Both the position numbers and the translations under genes were made by a program. The notes beneath the pieces were generated by a model, which saw only the letters and a program-made list of their open reading frames with translations, was not told where the DNA came from and searched no databases. This document shows positions 33,300-42,299 of a DNA stretch of 53,216 bases, one piece after another; positions within the stretch are counted from its first letter, which is position 1; the number at the start of each line of letters is the position of its first letter. This DNA is from a virus: the IMG/VR virus record IMGVR_UViG_3300015371_001220, positions 1 through 53,216 of that record; one strand, 5' to 3'.

Positions 33300-34372
33300 C
33301 AACATGGCCAGGACTGGTACCTCTCGTCAGCACGGCCCGGGACACGTTCCTCGACCTGGACGAGTCCGTTGGCGTACGTAGTGGAACGTTCAAGTTCTTC
33401 CACTACGACGGGGTGACCGGGGAAAACCTCGGCAACATCACCCCGTACATCTCCAACCCCACCCTGGTCCACGACACGTCCCGCACCGTGAAGCGTTCCC
33501 TGTCCCTGTCGCTGGGCATCCAGGACGCCTCCGTCATCAACCCGGTACGTGACCGCATCTGGGTGTACATGAACCTGCAGGGCCGGGACTGGCCACTGGG
33601 CCGGTACATGTTCACCGACGACCTGGCTCAGGTAACCAGCAAAGGGAACCTGGCTTCCATTCAGGTTGTCGACGAGATGTTCCGCATCGACCAAAGCATC
33701 TCCCAGCCATACGCCTCATTCCTGGAGCAGGTTCCGGTGGCGGTACGGAAGCTGGTTGATGAACTGGACATCCAGTTTGATATTGACTCTTCGCCGTACA
33801 CATCGGCGGTGTCCTCGCCGATCGGATCACGGCGCGGATCAATCCTTGCTCAGCTAGCCACTCAGGGCGACTACCAGACCCCGTGGATGAACAACCTCGG
33901 CAAGTTCACCATGATCCGCACAGTAGATGCGGCCAGCGCCGTACCAACGATCGACTTCGACACCGAGGACCGCATCTTCGCCGACGGCATCACCCGCACC
34001 ACCGACATCCTCGACGCGCCCAACCGGTTCATTGTCATCGGCAATGGCGCGTCGGCACTGAACGCTTCAATCGTCGGCACCTACGATGTGCCGAATTCGG
34101 CACCGCATTCCATCCAGAACCGGGGCTTCGTGATCCCCGCTGTCGTCAATATGCAGGTCAACAACCCGGTCCAGGCAGAAGCGGCAGCGCGGACCATCGG
34201 CCTGAACTCGAATGTGGTGGAGCGGGCTACGTTCAGCACCCCACCGGATCCGCGTCACGACTCCTACGACGTGTGCGTGTGGGCCGGACTGCGGTGGCTG
34301 GAGGTCCGCTGGTCCATGACGCTGGTAGAGGGCGGGGCCATGTCGCACACGCTTGTGAGGGCCTACGCATGA
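33296..34372 (+). CDS. Tail-tip (baseplate hub-like) protein
   Basis: 358 residues, ATGA overlap with the previous gene. The pattern VHDTSRTVKRSLSLSLGIQDA, INPVRDRIWVYMNL and PLGRYMFTDD is typical of the hub-like/gp27-like minor tail proteins of actinophages, with FVIPAVVNMQVNNPVQAEAAA in the second half. It probably sits below the tail tube and holds the fibre. Exact role inferred from order. Confidence 0.7.
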   Translation: MTTWPGLVPLVSTARDTFLDLDESVGVRSGTFKFFHYDGVTGENLGNITPYISNPTLVHDTSRTVKRSLSLSLGIQDASVINPVRDRIWVYMNLQGRDWPLGRYMFTDDLAQVTSKGNLASIQVVDEMFRIDQSISQPYASFLEQVPVAVRKLVDELDIQFDIDSSPYTSAVSSPIGSRRGSILAQLATQGDYQTPWMNNLGKFTMIRTVDAASAVPTIDFDTEDRIFADGITRTTDILDAPNRFIVIGNGASALNASIVGTYDVPNSAPHSIQNRGFVIPAVVNMQVNNPVQAEAAARTIGLNSNVVERATFSTPPDPRHDSYDVCVWAGLRWLEVRWSMTLVEGGAMSHTLVRAYA

Positions 34373-35094
34373 ATCAGCAGGACATGGCCGCGACCATGAC
34401 GAAAAGCTTGATGACTAACGCATCTAAGCTTGGCCTGAAGTGGGAAATCAGGTTCGGTACGGTGTTCCAGCTTCACAGTGGTGTCACCTACGTGACGCTG
34501 GACGGCGACGCCTCCGGTAACGACTCCGACTCGGACTCCACTCAGGTGATCGCGGTGCCGCTGGGACCGCAGCCGGCCACGCACTCCCGGGTGACCTGCT
34601 TCCTGACCTCGCCTACCGAGGTGTACATCATCGGCATGTCCCCGTACGCGGGACAGCCAGTGATGCGGTGGCGCAACAGCGGCGGCCAGTCCATCCCTGA
34701 TGCGGGAGCGGGAACCTTCCTTCAGTGGGACACCAACGATCTGGACTTCTTTGACTTGTTCGTGCTGAACGGAACGCAATGGCAGCCACCTATTGCCGGC
34801 TGGTATCAGATGAGCGGTCGTGCCTCGTTCACCGCCAACGCGGTGTCCCGCCGTGGCTACTTCATCAACACCAACGGCACCACGGGTGCGCCGGGAACGG
34901 TTGGTGGCCAGTCTCTGCAGGCCCCAGCAACTGGTAGCGCCCAGATCAGCGGTCAGGGTCTGGTGTACCTCAACGGCACCGACTTCATCGGTGCCCGCGT
35001 CATTCAGAACAGCGGTGCCCCGCTTACAGTTGCCGGCACCGACGGTGGTTCAGTGCTTGAAGCTGTGTATCTGGGCAGTCCACTCACCGCGTAG
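34369..35094 (+). CDS. Tail fibre or receptor-binding protein with C1q-like head
   Basis: 241 residues, ATGA overlap with the previous gene; a longer upstream reading in this frame is a shadow. Residues 1-100 contain a beta region (TVFQLHSGVTYVTLDGD, VIAVPLGPQPATHSRVTCFL). The C-terminal half has the pattern of a C1q/TNF-like jelly roll (WYQMSGRASFTANAVSRRGYFINTNG, GSAQISGQGLVYLNGTDFIGARVIQN). Proteins of this kind usually form trimers at the tail tip and bind the host surface. The gene directly precedes the sugar cassette. Confidence 0.68.
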   Translation: MNQQDMAATMTKSLMTNASKLGLKWEIRFGTVFQLHSGVTYVTLDGDASGNDSDSDSTQVIAVPLGPQPATHSRVTCFLTSPTEVYIIGMSPYAGQPVMRWRNSGGQSIPDAGAGTFLQWDTNDLDFFDLFVLNGTQWQPPIAGWYQMSGRASFTANAVSRRGYFINTNGTTGAPGTVGGQSLQAPATGSAQISGQGLVYLNGTDFIGARVIQNSGAPLTVAGTDGGSVLEAVYLGSPLTA

Positions 35095-35107
35095 AACGGG
35101 TCATCCT

Positions 35108-36193
35108 ATGAAGGTTTACGCGCTACCCGCCGACTCGTATGGCTGTGGGCATTACCGGCTCATCTGGCCGGCAGATGTGTTGAAGCGGCAGGGATTCGAC
35201 GTTGTCATCATCCCGCCGAGCAAGTCCACCGGGTTCCTTGCCAAGACTCAGAAAGATGATGCCGGTCGCGAGCACCTGACAAGTGTGCAGATCCCAGGCG
35301 ACGCCGATGTGATCATCTTGCAACGTCCGGCTCACCCTCTTCAGCCTCAAATGATCGAGATGATGCGCTCCAACGGTATCGCCGTCATCATCGACATGGA
35401 CGACGACATGTCCCAGATCCACCCGGACAACCTGGCGTACCACATGTACCGTCCCCGCTCCGGGTCACCGTTCTCGTGGAAGCACGCCACCGAGTCCTGC
35501 AAGCTGGCTACGTTCGTCACCACCTCGACGCAGCGGCTGCAGAAGACGTACGCCGCGCACGGGCGGGGCATGGCCCTGGACAACTACATCCCGCACGCCT
35601 ACCTGACGTTCCCCACAAGGGAGACGGGCTACTTTGGGTGGGCCGGGACCACCAAGAGCCACCCGAACGACCCGCAGATGTCAGCGCTGGGCGTGAAGCG
35701 GCTGATCGACGACGGATATCACTTCAAGATCGTTGGGGGGGATGAGAAGTGCCGCCAGGCGTTTCGTTTGCCGTTCCGCCCCGAGATGACTGGCGTCGTC
35801 GGCATGGCGGAATTCGCCCACACCATTGGGCAAAACTTGGATGTTGGCATCATCCCCCTTGCCAACACAGGCTTCAACGCCGCGAAGTCCAGGCTGAAGG
35901 GCATCGAGATGATGTCAGTTGGCGTACCCTGGGTTGCTTCACCCAGGGAGGAGTACCGTAGACTGGTAAAGGAGTCAGGGTGCGGGTTCCTCGCAGGCCA
36001 GCCGAAAGACTGGTACCTGCAAGTCAAGGAACTCATGGACAATGACGCCTTACGCAAAGAGCAGGCCGAGGCCGGACGTCAGTACATGTTCACTCAGACC
36101 TACGAGATGAACGCCTGGCGGTGGGCTGAGGCGTGGCAGCGGGCCTACGACATAGAACGGAACCGAACTCGTGAAAAGACGGTGGTGGTTTAA
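35108..36193 (+). CDS. GT-B glycosyltransferase
   Basis: 361 residues from the ATG at 35108. The N-terminal half has an alpha/beta fold (MKVYALPADSYGCGHYRLIWP, DADVIILQRP, IIDMDDDMSQIHPDN). The C-terminal half has the donor-site pattern of GT4/GT1 enzymes (GYFGWAGTTKSHPND, LDVGIIPLANTGFNAAKSRLKGIEMMSVGVPWV, then a Glu in EEYR). It transfers a nucleotide-activated sugar to an acceptor, possibly a virion protein. First gene of the sugar cassette. Confidence 0.82.
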   Translation: MKVYALPADSYGCGHYRLIWPADVLKRQGFDVVIIPPSKSTGFLAKTQKDDAGREHLTSVQIPGDADVIILQRPAHPLQPQMIEMMRSNGIAVIIDMDDDMSQIHPDNLAYHMYRPRSGSPFSWKHATESCKLATFVTTSTQRLQKTYAAHGRGMALDNYIPHAYLTFPTRETGYFGWAGTTKSHPNDPQMSALGVKRLIDDGYHFKIVGGDEKCRQAFRLPFRPEMTGVVGMAEFAHTIGQNLDVGIIPLANTGFNAAKSRLKGIEMMSVGVPWVASPREEYRRLVKESGCGFLAGQPKDWYLQVKELMDNDALRKEQAEAGRQYMFTQTYEMNAWRWAEAWQRAYDIERNRTREKTVVV

Positions 36194-36389
36194 AGAGGCC
36201 GAGGATCTTGTGGGCACCGAGATGCTCGCCCTGGAGGAACGTAACCTCATGGCTGAGCCGGTGCACCAACCTCGCCTTATCCGTTCAGGGCCAGCGATAA
36301 CAGCCATGGGATCCTGGAACCATCTGACCCCGTTGATCATCGATCCTGAGGTGGTGTTCCGTGATCTCCGTTCTACTTCCGTCGCGTAG
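36171..36389 (+). CDS. Small hypothetical protein in the sugar cassette
   Basis: 72 residues from a GTG that overlaps the glycosyltransferase end by 23 bases; it overlaps the next start by 29. The start is basic and aromatic (KRRWWFKEAEDL) and the middle reads HQPRLIRSGPAITAMGSWNH. No known family. It could be an accessory protein or the acceptor substrate. Confidence 0.5.
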   Translation: MKRRWWFKEAEDLVGTEMLALEERNLMAEPVHQPRLIRSGPAITAMGSWNHLTPLIIDPEVVFRDLRSTSVA

Positions 36390-37017
36390 CCGTCCAGAAC
36401 TGCTCGCTCGCAGCGTGCAGCATCTGTACGAGAAGGCATCCAACCCGGCTGGGATTGAGGTGTTGATCGCCAACGACCCGGACGACGACATCACCGTTGA
36501 GGTCGCCACCCAACTGTTCAACGCCTACACCACGGTGCGGCTGATCCGCACCCACAGGCGCTTCGGGTACCGCGAATTCCACGAGTACTTCAACATGCTG
36601 TGCAACAGCGCCACCGGGGACTGGTTCCTGCTGTGGAACGACGACGCCATCATGGAGTCGATCAGTTGGGATATGGCAATGGAGAACAACCCGCCCGGTG
36701 TCCTGTCGCTGAAGACCAACCAGTACCCGTTCAACGTGTTCCCGGCCGTCCACCGTCGCGTATGGGAAGCCATGGGCCACTTCTCGCTGTCCCCGCACTG
36801 CGACTCGTGGGTTCACGACGTTGGTTCGATGGCTGGCTGTGCGTACGAGACTGACATCCACGCCCTGCATGACCGGGCTGACCTGACCGGCAACAACTTC
36901 GATGGCATCTACATGGAAACCCACGCCAACTATCAAACTGTGGAGTACTACGCCGAACCTCTGGTCAGCCTGCGCGCTACTGACGTTGAGAACGTGAGAA
37001 AGGCTCTGGGATTGTGA
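36361..37017 (+). CDS. Family 2-type (GT-A) glycosyltransferase
   Basis: 218 residues from a GTG. The start ISVLLPSRSRPELLARSVQ is the nucleotide-binding part of GT2 folds. GDWFLLWNDDAI supplies the metal-binding acidic motif (NDD), and the later EAMGHFSLSPHCDSWVHDVG fits the acceptor/catalytic region. Probably adds a second sugar. The stop overlaps the next GTG. Confidence 0.8.
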   Translation: MISVLLPSRSRPELLARSVQHLYEKASNPAGIEVLIANDPDDDITVEVATQLFNAYTTVRLIRTHRRFGYREFHEYFNMLCNSATGDWFLLWNDDAIMESISWDMAMENNPPGVLSLKTNQYPFNVFPAVHRRVWEAMGHFSLSPHCDSWVHDVGSMAGCAYETDIHALHDRADLTGNNFDGIYMETHANYQTVEYYAEPLVSLRATDVENVRKALGL

Positions 37018-37910
37018 GGGTTCTTGTCACGGGCGGCAGCGGGTTCGTCGGCACCCACCTGCGCGATGCCCTGATCAGGGCTGGGCATGAGGTTTTCAGC
37101 TTTGACCAGACCAACAGTCCCACTGACGACATCCGTGACTATTACGCGATCCGTCGGGCCGTGGACCACGTACAGCCGGACTACGTGTACCACCTGGCCG
37201 CGTTGGCGTACGTGCCCGAGTCGACGTCGGACACCAGGCGTGCCTTCAACATCAACACGTTAGGCACGATCAACCTGATGGAGGCGTTGCGGCAGGCCGG
37301 ATCCGACGCCCGCGTGCTGGTGACCGGAACCAGCGAGGAGTACGGCCTCGACCACGAGGAAGGCGTCCTTATCACTGAGGAGTCCACGCCTCGCCCCACC
37401 AGCCTGTACGGGATCTCGAAGCTGTCCGCAGGGTTGGCGGCCATTAACTACGGCGAGAAGTACGGCATCCCTGTAGTGGTGACCCGAGCCGTGAACCACA
37501 CCGGGCCAGGACACTCGCGCACCTACGCGGTGCCGGCGTTCGCGCGCCGGGTGGCCCTGGCCGAGAAGTACGGCGGTACCGTCACCCACGGGAACCTGGA
37601 CGCCACCCGCTACTACCTGGATGTGCGCGACGTTATCCGCGCCTACATGCTGGCGATCGACCTGGACCGGGGGATCTACAACATCTCCCCGGGGGCGAAG
37701 CTCACCATGAAGAAGATCCTCCTCGACCTGGTAGCCATGGCGAAGGAGGACGTGAAAGCTGAACCCAACCCGGCCTTGTACCGCACAGCCGGCGTGGACG
37801 TACCCACCATCAGTAGCACCAAGTTCCGCAGCGCCACCGACTGGCGTGCCGAGATCCCGTTGAGCGACACCTTGAAAGAAGTTCTTGACTACTGGAGACG
37901 TCATGTCTGA
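37014..37910 (+). CDS. RMD-like NDP-sugar reductase / epimerase (SDR)
   Basis: 298 residues, GTGA overlap. GGSGFVGTHL (7-16) is the NAD(P) loop and Tyr132/Lys136 (YGISK) with Ser107 form the catalytic triad. The motif NHTGPGHSRTYAVPAFARRVALAE is characteristic of GDP-mannose 4,6-dehydratase and GDP-4-keto-6-deoxymannose reductase enzymes, so the product is likely a GDP- or TDP-linked deoxy-sugar. With the C-methyltransferase it should make a branched deoxy-hexose. Confidence 0.82.
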   Translation: MRVLVTGGSGFVGTHLRDALIRAGHEVFSFDQTNSPTDDIRDYYAIRRAVDHVQPDYVYHLAALAYVPESTSDTRRAFNINTLGTINLMEALRQAGSDARVLVTGTSEEYGLDHEEGVLITEESTPRPTSLYGISKLSAGLAAINYGEKYGIPVVVTRAVNHTGPGHSRTYAVPAFARRVALAEKYGGTVTHGNLDATRYYLDVRDVIRAYMLAIDLDRGIYNISPGAKLTMKKILLDLVAMAKEDVKAEPNPALYRTAGVDVPTISSTKFRSATDWRAEIPLSDTLKEVLDYWRRHV

Positions 37911-39120
37911 GCGTGCCGACTACACTTCGATCGCAGCATGCCGCGCCTGCGGGGAGCCGGACCTGGTGCTGGTGCTGGACCTGGGCATGCAGGTGCTGTC
38001 CGACTTCAAGCCTGACAACAGCCCTGGCGTGGAGGCACCTCTGACCCTGATGCGGTGCGAGCAATGCGGTCTGGTGCAGTTGGCGCACACCGTTACCCGC
38101 GACACCATGTACACCGAGAACTACGGCTTCCTGTCCGGCGTGAACGAGGGCATCGTCAAGGACCTGCAGAGCATCGTCCTCGACGGCCTGGAGTTCCACC
38201 AGTTCGGGCGTTGGCTAGACATTGCCAGCAACGACGGCACCCTGCTCAGCTTCGTTCCGGGAAGCTTCATGCGGGTGGGCTTCGATCCGGTGAAGAAGTT
38301 CAAGCCCTTGGCCGAGAAGCACGGCGTCATCGTCGATGACTACTTCCGCGCGGACCTGGTCTCTCCGACCATGCAGTTCGACGTCATCACGTCAGTGTCG
38401 ATGTTCTACGACATCCACGACCTCGACACGTTCGTACGGGAAGTCAAGAGCGTCCTAGCCAAGGACGGCGTGTGGATCATCCAGCAGAACTACCTGCTCG
38501 ACATGCTGCGTCTCGGTGCCGTCGATAACATCTGCCACGAGCACCTCACCTACTTCAGCTTGAATACCCTGCACCGACTGCTCTACAAGCATGGCCTGGA
38601 GATCATCGACGCTTCTCGCAGTGACGTCAACGGTGGCGTCATCCGCACCACCGTGGCTCACGGTGGGCGCTACGACGTGCAGGTGCGCAACCTCAACACC
38701 ATTACCCACCAGGAGTCAGCGTTCGGCCTGGAGCAGGCCGGCACCTACCACTGGTTCGCTGACACCGCCCGGCACAACCTCGAATGCCTGAGCGGTTTCG
38801 TCAACACCATCGCCGCCAAGGGTCCGGTGGACGTGTACGGGGCATCCACGCGGGGGGCAGTCCTGTGGCAAGGGGCCGGTCTAGACGGAAACTCGTTGCG
38901 CCAGGCCGTAGAGCGCCAGCCCGAGAAGGTCGGCAAGTGGTTCACCCCGGTACGCATCCCCATCGTGAGTGAGGAGACGATGCGCGCTGATCCGCCTACT
39001 GCCCTACTGGTCGGGCCGTGGTGGCATCGTGATGCGTTCATCGAACGTGAACGTGACTATCTGAGCAATGGAGGAATGATGATCTTCCCGCTACCCGAAG
39101 TGGAGGTCGCGTCCAAGTGA
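37903..39120 (+). CDS. Sugar C-methyltransferase (NovU/TylC3-like)
   Basis: 405 residues from ATG 37903. The layout is the full three-part one of this family: a zinc-binding N-terminal domain (Cys13, Cys16, Cys52, Cys55), a SAM-binding fold (LDIASNDGTLL near 105; FDVITSVSMFYDIHDLDTFV) with NICHEHLTYFSL, and a C-terminal domain (VDVYGASTRGAVLWQGAGL). These enzymes methylate a carbon of a 4-keto-NDP-sugar, giving branched sugars as in antibiotics. The gene lies between reductase and dehydrogenase genes in the same operon, overlapping both. Confidence 0.85.
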   Translation: MSERADYTSIAACRACGEPDLVLVLDLGMQVLSDFKPDNSPGVEAPLTLMRCEQCGLVQLAHTVTRDTMYTENYGFLSGVNEGIVKDLQSIVLDGLEFHQFGRWLDIASNDGTLLSFVPGSFMRVGFDPVKKFKPLAEKHGVIVDDYFRADLVSPTMQFDVITSVSMFYDIHDLDTFVREVKSVLAKDGVWIIQQNYLLDMLRLGAVDNICHEHLTYFSLNTLHRLLYKHGLEIIDASRSDVNGGVIRTTVAHGGRYDVQVRNLNTITHQESAFGLEQAGTYHWFADTARHNLECLSGFVNTIAAKGPVDVYGASTRGAVLWQGAGLDGNSLRQAVERQPEKVGKWFTPVRIPIVSEETMRADPPTALLVGPWWHRDAFIERERDYLSNGGMMIFPLPEVEVASK

Positions 39121-40355
39121 ACGTTGGTGTGCTTGGTCTCGGCAAGGTGGGCTTGGTCCTCGCCTGCACGTTGGCCTACTACGGCAAACACACAGTGTTC
39201 GGCATGGACCTGGAGAGCGCCGACAAGGTGCAGAAGCGCCGCAACGTGTTCCCTGAACCAATCCCACCGGCCGACATCCTCATCACCGCCGATATCAGGC
39301 ACCTCGTGTCGTCGGTTGACATCCTGTACGTGTGTGTGGCGACCCCGCACAACAACCCGAGGCTTGACGGCACACACACCTCGTGGGTGGTACCGGAAGA
39401 CTTCGACTACGAGCAGTTGAACACGGCACTGCGGACCATCGCGGCGGCCACCAACGCCCTGAAGCGTGAGATCACTGTGGTGGTCCTGTCGACGGTGGCC
39501 CCGGGCACGTTCAACAAGGGCCTGCGGGGGCTGGCGAACAAGTACATGAGACTCGTGTACAGCCCGTCATTCATCAGCCTGGGGACCATCCAGAAGAACC
39601 TGATGGAGCCCAGTTGCATCCTGGTCGGCGAGGACCGCAAGAACGGACGTCCCAGCGTGGCTGTGGACATCAGGGCGCTGTGGGCTCCGGTGGTTGGCCC
39701 GTCGCTGAAGATGTACGTGACGACCATCGAGGAAGCCGAGATCATCAAGATGACCTCGAACTTCTTGCAGTCCTACAAGATCGAACTGATGAACGCGGTC
39801 GCGCAGATGTGCGACTACACCGGAGCCAATGTCGACAACGTGTCCGGGGCGCTCGCTAACGTTCTCAACCACGGCTGGATCCCGCGCGCCGGCCTGCCCG
39901 ATGGTGGGGCGTGCCGTCCCCGCGACGCCGTCGTCCTGGACTACGTGGCCGATGAGGCGTTCGTCGGGTGGAACCCGTTCCGTGAGCTACGTCAGGCGCG
40001 GACCACCAACATGCGCTACCACGCCTCGTATGCGGCTGCCCTGGCGAAGGAGCACAAGCTCCCGATCATCATCGTCGGCATGACCTACAAGCCGGGGGTG
40101 GTGTACACCGACGGGTCGCCTGGTGTCTTCCTGCACAACATGCTCACCGAAATGGGCTATGAGTCAAGAATTGTCGACGTAAGTGCGGCCAGCTTCCGCA
40201 ATAAGGCCGTGTACGTGTGGGCGCTGGACGCGGCCCTCGATGGTCAGAGGTACGCGAAGGGTTCCGTGGTGTACGACCCGTGGGGAACCACCCTCACGGG
40301 CTCAGGTGACCAACAGGGCGTGGTGTACGTCCGTCCAGGCAGGAGAGAAGAATGA
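39117..40355 (+). CDS. UDP-glucose/GDP-mannose dehydrogenase-like protein
   Basis: 412 residues, GTGA overlap. VGVLGLGKVGLVLA is the NAD loop, EEAEIIKMTSNFLQSYKIELMNAV carries the conserved Lys, and GLPDGGACRPRD contains the catalytic Cys266. The C-terminal domain (IIIVGMTYKPGVVYTDGSPGVFL) also fits. Members oxidise the C6 alcohol of a nucleotide sugar to an acid. With the neighbouring genes this suggests an activated sugar acid or a keto-sugar pathway for virion glycosylation. Confidence 0.8.
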   Translation: MNVGVLGLGKVGLVLACTLAYYGKHTVFGMDLESADKVQKRRNVFPEPIPPADILITADIRHLVSSVDILYVCVATPHNNPRLDGTHTSWVVPEDFDYEQLNTALRTIAAATNALKREITVVVLSTVAPGTFNKGLRGLANKYMRLVYSPSFISLGTIQKNLMEPSCILVGEDRKNGRPSVAVDIRALWAPVVGPSLKMYVTTIEEAEIIKMTSNFLQSYKIELMNAVAQMCDYTGANVDNVSGALANVLNHGWIPRAGLPDGGACRPRDAVVLDYVADEAFVGWNPFRELRQARTTNMRYHASYAAALAKEHKLPIIIVGMTYKPGVVYTDGSPGVFLHNMLTEMGYESRIVDVSAASFRNKAVYVWALDAALDGQRYAKGSVVYDPWGTTLTGSGDQQGVVYVRPGRREE

Positions 40356-40930
40356 TTCCCGGATTGACCGTCTGCATCCCCACCATTCCGCCGCGCCGGC
40401 ATCTGCTGCAGCGTGCGGTGGCGTCAGTGCTGATGCAGAATAAGCCGGTGTCCGCGCTCAGCATCAGCGTGGACAACGAGAAGCTGGGTGCCCCGGTGAA
40501 CCGGACCCGCGCACTCATGGCTGCCCGCACCGAGTGGGTGTGCTTCCTCGACGATGACGATGAACTCCTGCCCGACTACCACGGGCACTTGGCCGAGTTT
40601 GCCGAGCAGGAGAACGCCGACCTGGTGTACGGCTGGTTCAACGTGATTGGTGGCCAGGACCCGTTCCCGTCACATTTCGGTAAGCCGTGGGATCCCGCCA
40701 ACCCGCTGTGTGTGTCGATCGGGATGATGGTGAAAACCGAACTGGCACAGGCTGTTGGTGGCTTCGATGACATCGACACCCACCCGCACGGCTATTACGG
40801 CGGCGAGGACTACTGGTTCATCTGCAAGGTCAACAACACTGGTGCCAAAATCGCCCACCTGCCCGAGCGTCTTTTCAACTACCACCATCACGGAGCTAAC
40901 ACGTCGGGTCGCCCCGACAGATGGGTGTAA
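40352..40930 (+). CDS. Family 2-type glycosyltransferase
   Basis: 192 residues, ATGA overlap. LTVCIPTIPPRRHLLQRAVASVL is the nucleotide-binding start, CFLDDDDELLPDYH holds the acidic metal motif, and GGFDDIDTHPHGYYGGEDYWF holds the catalytic-base region (GGED) of GT2 enzymes. It closes the sugar block; the next gene starts 6 bases later. Confidence 0.82.
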   Translation: MIPGLTVCIPTIPPRRHLLQRAVASVLMQNKPVSALSISVDNEKLGAPVNRTRALMAARTEWVCFLDDDDELLPDYHGHLAEFAEQENADLVYGWFNVIGGQDPFPSHFGKPWDPANPLCVSIGMMVKTELAQAVGGFDDIDTHPHGYYGGEDYWFICKVNNTGAKIAHLPERLFNYHHHGANTSGRPDRWV

Positions 40931-40936
40931 CCAACC

Positions 40937-41338
40937 ATGAAGAAGGAAGTCAAGCTTCTGTTCGCAGGAGCCGTCACTCTGATCGTCGCCGGTACCTGCG
41001 GCGCGTGTGTCAGCAACGCCAAAGGGGGCAGCGCGCCCTCTACCGAACCCGTACAAGCCTCTGGGAGCCCGGCCCCTAAGTCCACCAAGGCTAAGGTTGT
41101 CTCCTTCAAGGGAGGCACCTGGACGGTCGGCGTAGACATCCCGCCCGGCACGTACCGCGTCACCAAGGCGATCGGTGAAGGCGCTCAGTGCTACTGGCAG
41201 ATCACGAAGTCCGGTAGCAACGGCCAGGACATCATCGCGAATGACATTGTTGATGGTGGGCGACCCACCATCACGATCAAAAAGGGTCAGGATATTGAGG
41301 TGGCCAGCGACTGCGGCAGATGGAGCAAGGTGAAGTGA
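40937..41338 (+). CDS. Lipoprotein
   Basis: 133 residues. A basic start (MKKEVK), a hydrophobic core (LLFAGAVTLIVAG) and a lipobox-like stretch (CGAC) predict a lipid-anchored exported protein; the exact lipobox Cys is 21 or 24. A Ser/Pro/Lys-rich linker leads into a small beta domain (GGTWTVGVDIPPGTYRVTK, CYWQITKSGSNGQDI, DIEVASDCGRWSKV) like those in actinobacterial secreted proteins. In phages, lipoproteins often block superinfection; this is inferred. Confidence 0.7.
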   Translation: MKKEVKLLFAGAVTLIVAGTCGACVSNAKGGSAPSTEPVQASGSPAPKSTKAKVVSFKGGTWTVGVDIPPGTYRVTKAIGEGAQCYWQITKSGSNGQDIIANDIVDGGRPTITIKKGQDIEVASDCGRWSKVK

Positions 41339-41847
41339 AACTCAACGTTGGGTGCGGCGAATTCTATGCCGACGGTTGGACCAACATGGATGTCGCATCC
41401 AACGACCTTGTCCGACCCGACATCATCGGCTCGCTAACCGATCTGCCTAAGCCTGACGACCTTTCGAACATCGAAATGGTGTACCTGGGCCACATCCTGG
41501 AGCACCTGCCATACGCCACGATCCCGTCAGTTCTGCGGGGCCTGTGGCCACGGTGTGTGGCCAACGCCAAGGTGGCCATTGTCGGCCCTGACGTGGACCG
41601 CGCCGCAGCGTTGCATGTCGGTGGGCAGCTTGACTGGCGTACCGTTGTCCTCGCCCTCACGGGCGAGGACAGGTGGCTTGGGGATCAGCATTTGTGGGCA
41701 TGTAACGAGGACAGACTTCTGAGAATTGTAAAATCTTCCGGGTTGAAGAGAGTCCATCCGATACCTATCTCGTCACCGCTTTTGGACGAATTCCCTGTCA
41801 CGTCAAGGGCTGCGTGGCAGTGCGCCATCATTGGAGTGGTTGGGTAG
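41335..41847 (+). CDS. SAM-dependent methyltransferase-like protein
   Basis: 170 residues, GTG overlapping the lipoprotein stop (GTGA). KLNVGCGEFYADGWTNMDV is a SAM-binding loop, and EMVYLGHILEHLPYATIPSVLRGLWPR is the conserved middle of small type-11 methyltransferases. The C-terminal part is short for the family. It may methylate a sugar or protein made by the cassette. Confidence 0.65.
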   Translation: MKLNVGCGEFYADGWTNMDVASNDLVRPDIIGSLTDLPKPDDLSNIEMVYLGHILEHLPYATIPSVLRGLWPRCVANAKVAIVGPDVDRAAALHVGGQLDWRTVVLALTGEDRWLGDQHLWACNEDRLLRIVKSSGLKRVHPIPISSPLLDEFPVTSRAAWQCAIIGVVG

Positions 41848-41909
41848 CCATGATCTACGTGCCTTACGATGAGGAAAAGGTAAGACCAATCCCTCAGAAA
41901 GGCAACGAA

Positions 41910-42299
41910 ATGAAGCCAGTCAGTTGGCCTCAGGTCACGATGATCCTTGCGACCATTGCGCTGCTGGTGTTGGGAGTGTGCTTCCTGGCCGCGCTGGACA
42001 AAGACCCCACCATCATGTTGACGTTGGCTGGTCTGATCGCGGTACCTGTGCTCGGTGCGTTCGGTGTGGCGGTGTACCAGAAACTGGATCAGGTGAAGGA
42101 AGTCTCCAACGGCACCCTCACCCGCGCCCACGACATGATCGATAAGCAGGCTGGGCATGCCGCTGACGCCGCCAATCAGGCCGCTGTCGCGCTGGCCGCG
42201 AACAACGAGATCCTCGCCAAGGTCGTGCAACTCTTGACCGAGCAGCAGCACCAGCGGAACCTGCACGACGACGCTGAGCGGACGTCGTCACTGCGATGA
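41910..42299 (+). CDS. Two-helix membrane protein, holin-like candidate
   Basis: 129 residues from an ATG with AGAAAGG upstream; an in-frame ATG at 41850 would add 20 polar residues. Two hydrophobic helices (VTMILATIALLVLGVCFLAAL and IMLTLAGLIAVPVLGAFGVAVY), a short turn with charged residues, and a long polar helical tail (HDMIDKQAGHAADAANQAA) fit a class II holin or a membrane-anchored coiled coil. The endolysin is 25 kb away, so the lysis role is only a candidate. Confidence 0.55.
   Translation: MKPVSWPQVTMILATIALLVLGVCFLAALDKDPTIMLTLAGLIAVPVLGAFGVAVYQKLDQVKEVSNGTLTRAHDMIDKQAGHAADAANQAAVALAANNEILAKVVQLLTEQQHQRNLHDDAERTSSLR

Noticed and set aside
33883-34368. Extension of the fibre gene upstream into the previous gene
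   Set aside because: The upstream part is His/Arg-rich shadow of the tail-tip gene. The ATG at 34369 with the ATGA overlap is the natural start.
34820-35107. Extension of the first glycosyltransferase upstream
   Set aside because: The upstream reading is a shadow of the fibre gene. The protein's conserved start fits the ATG at 35108.
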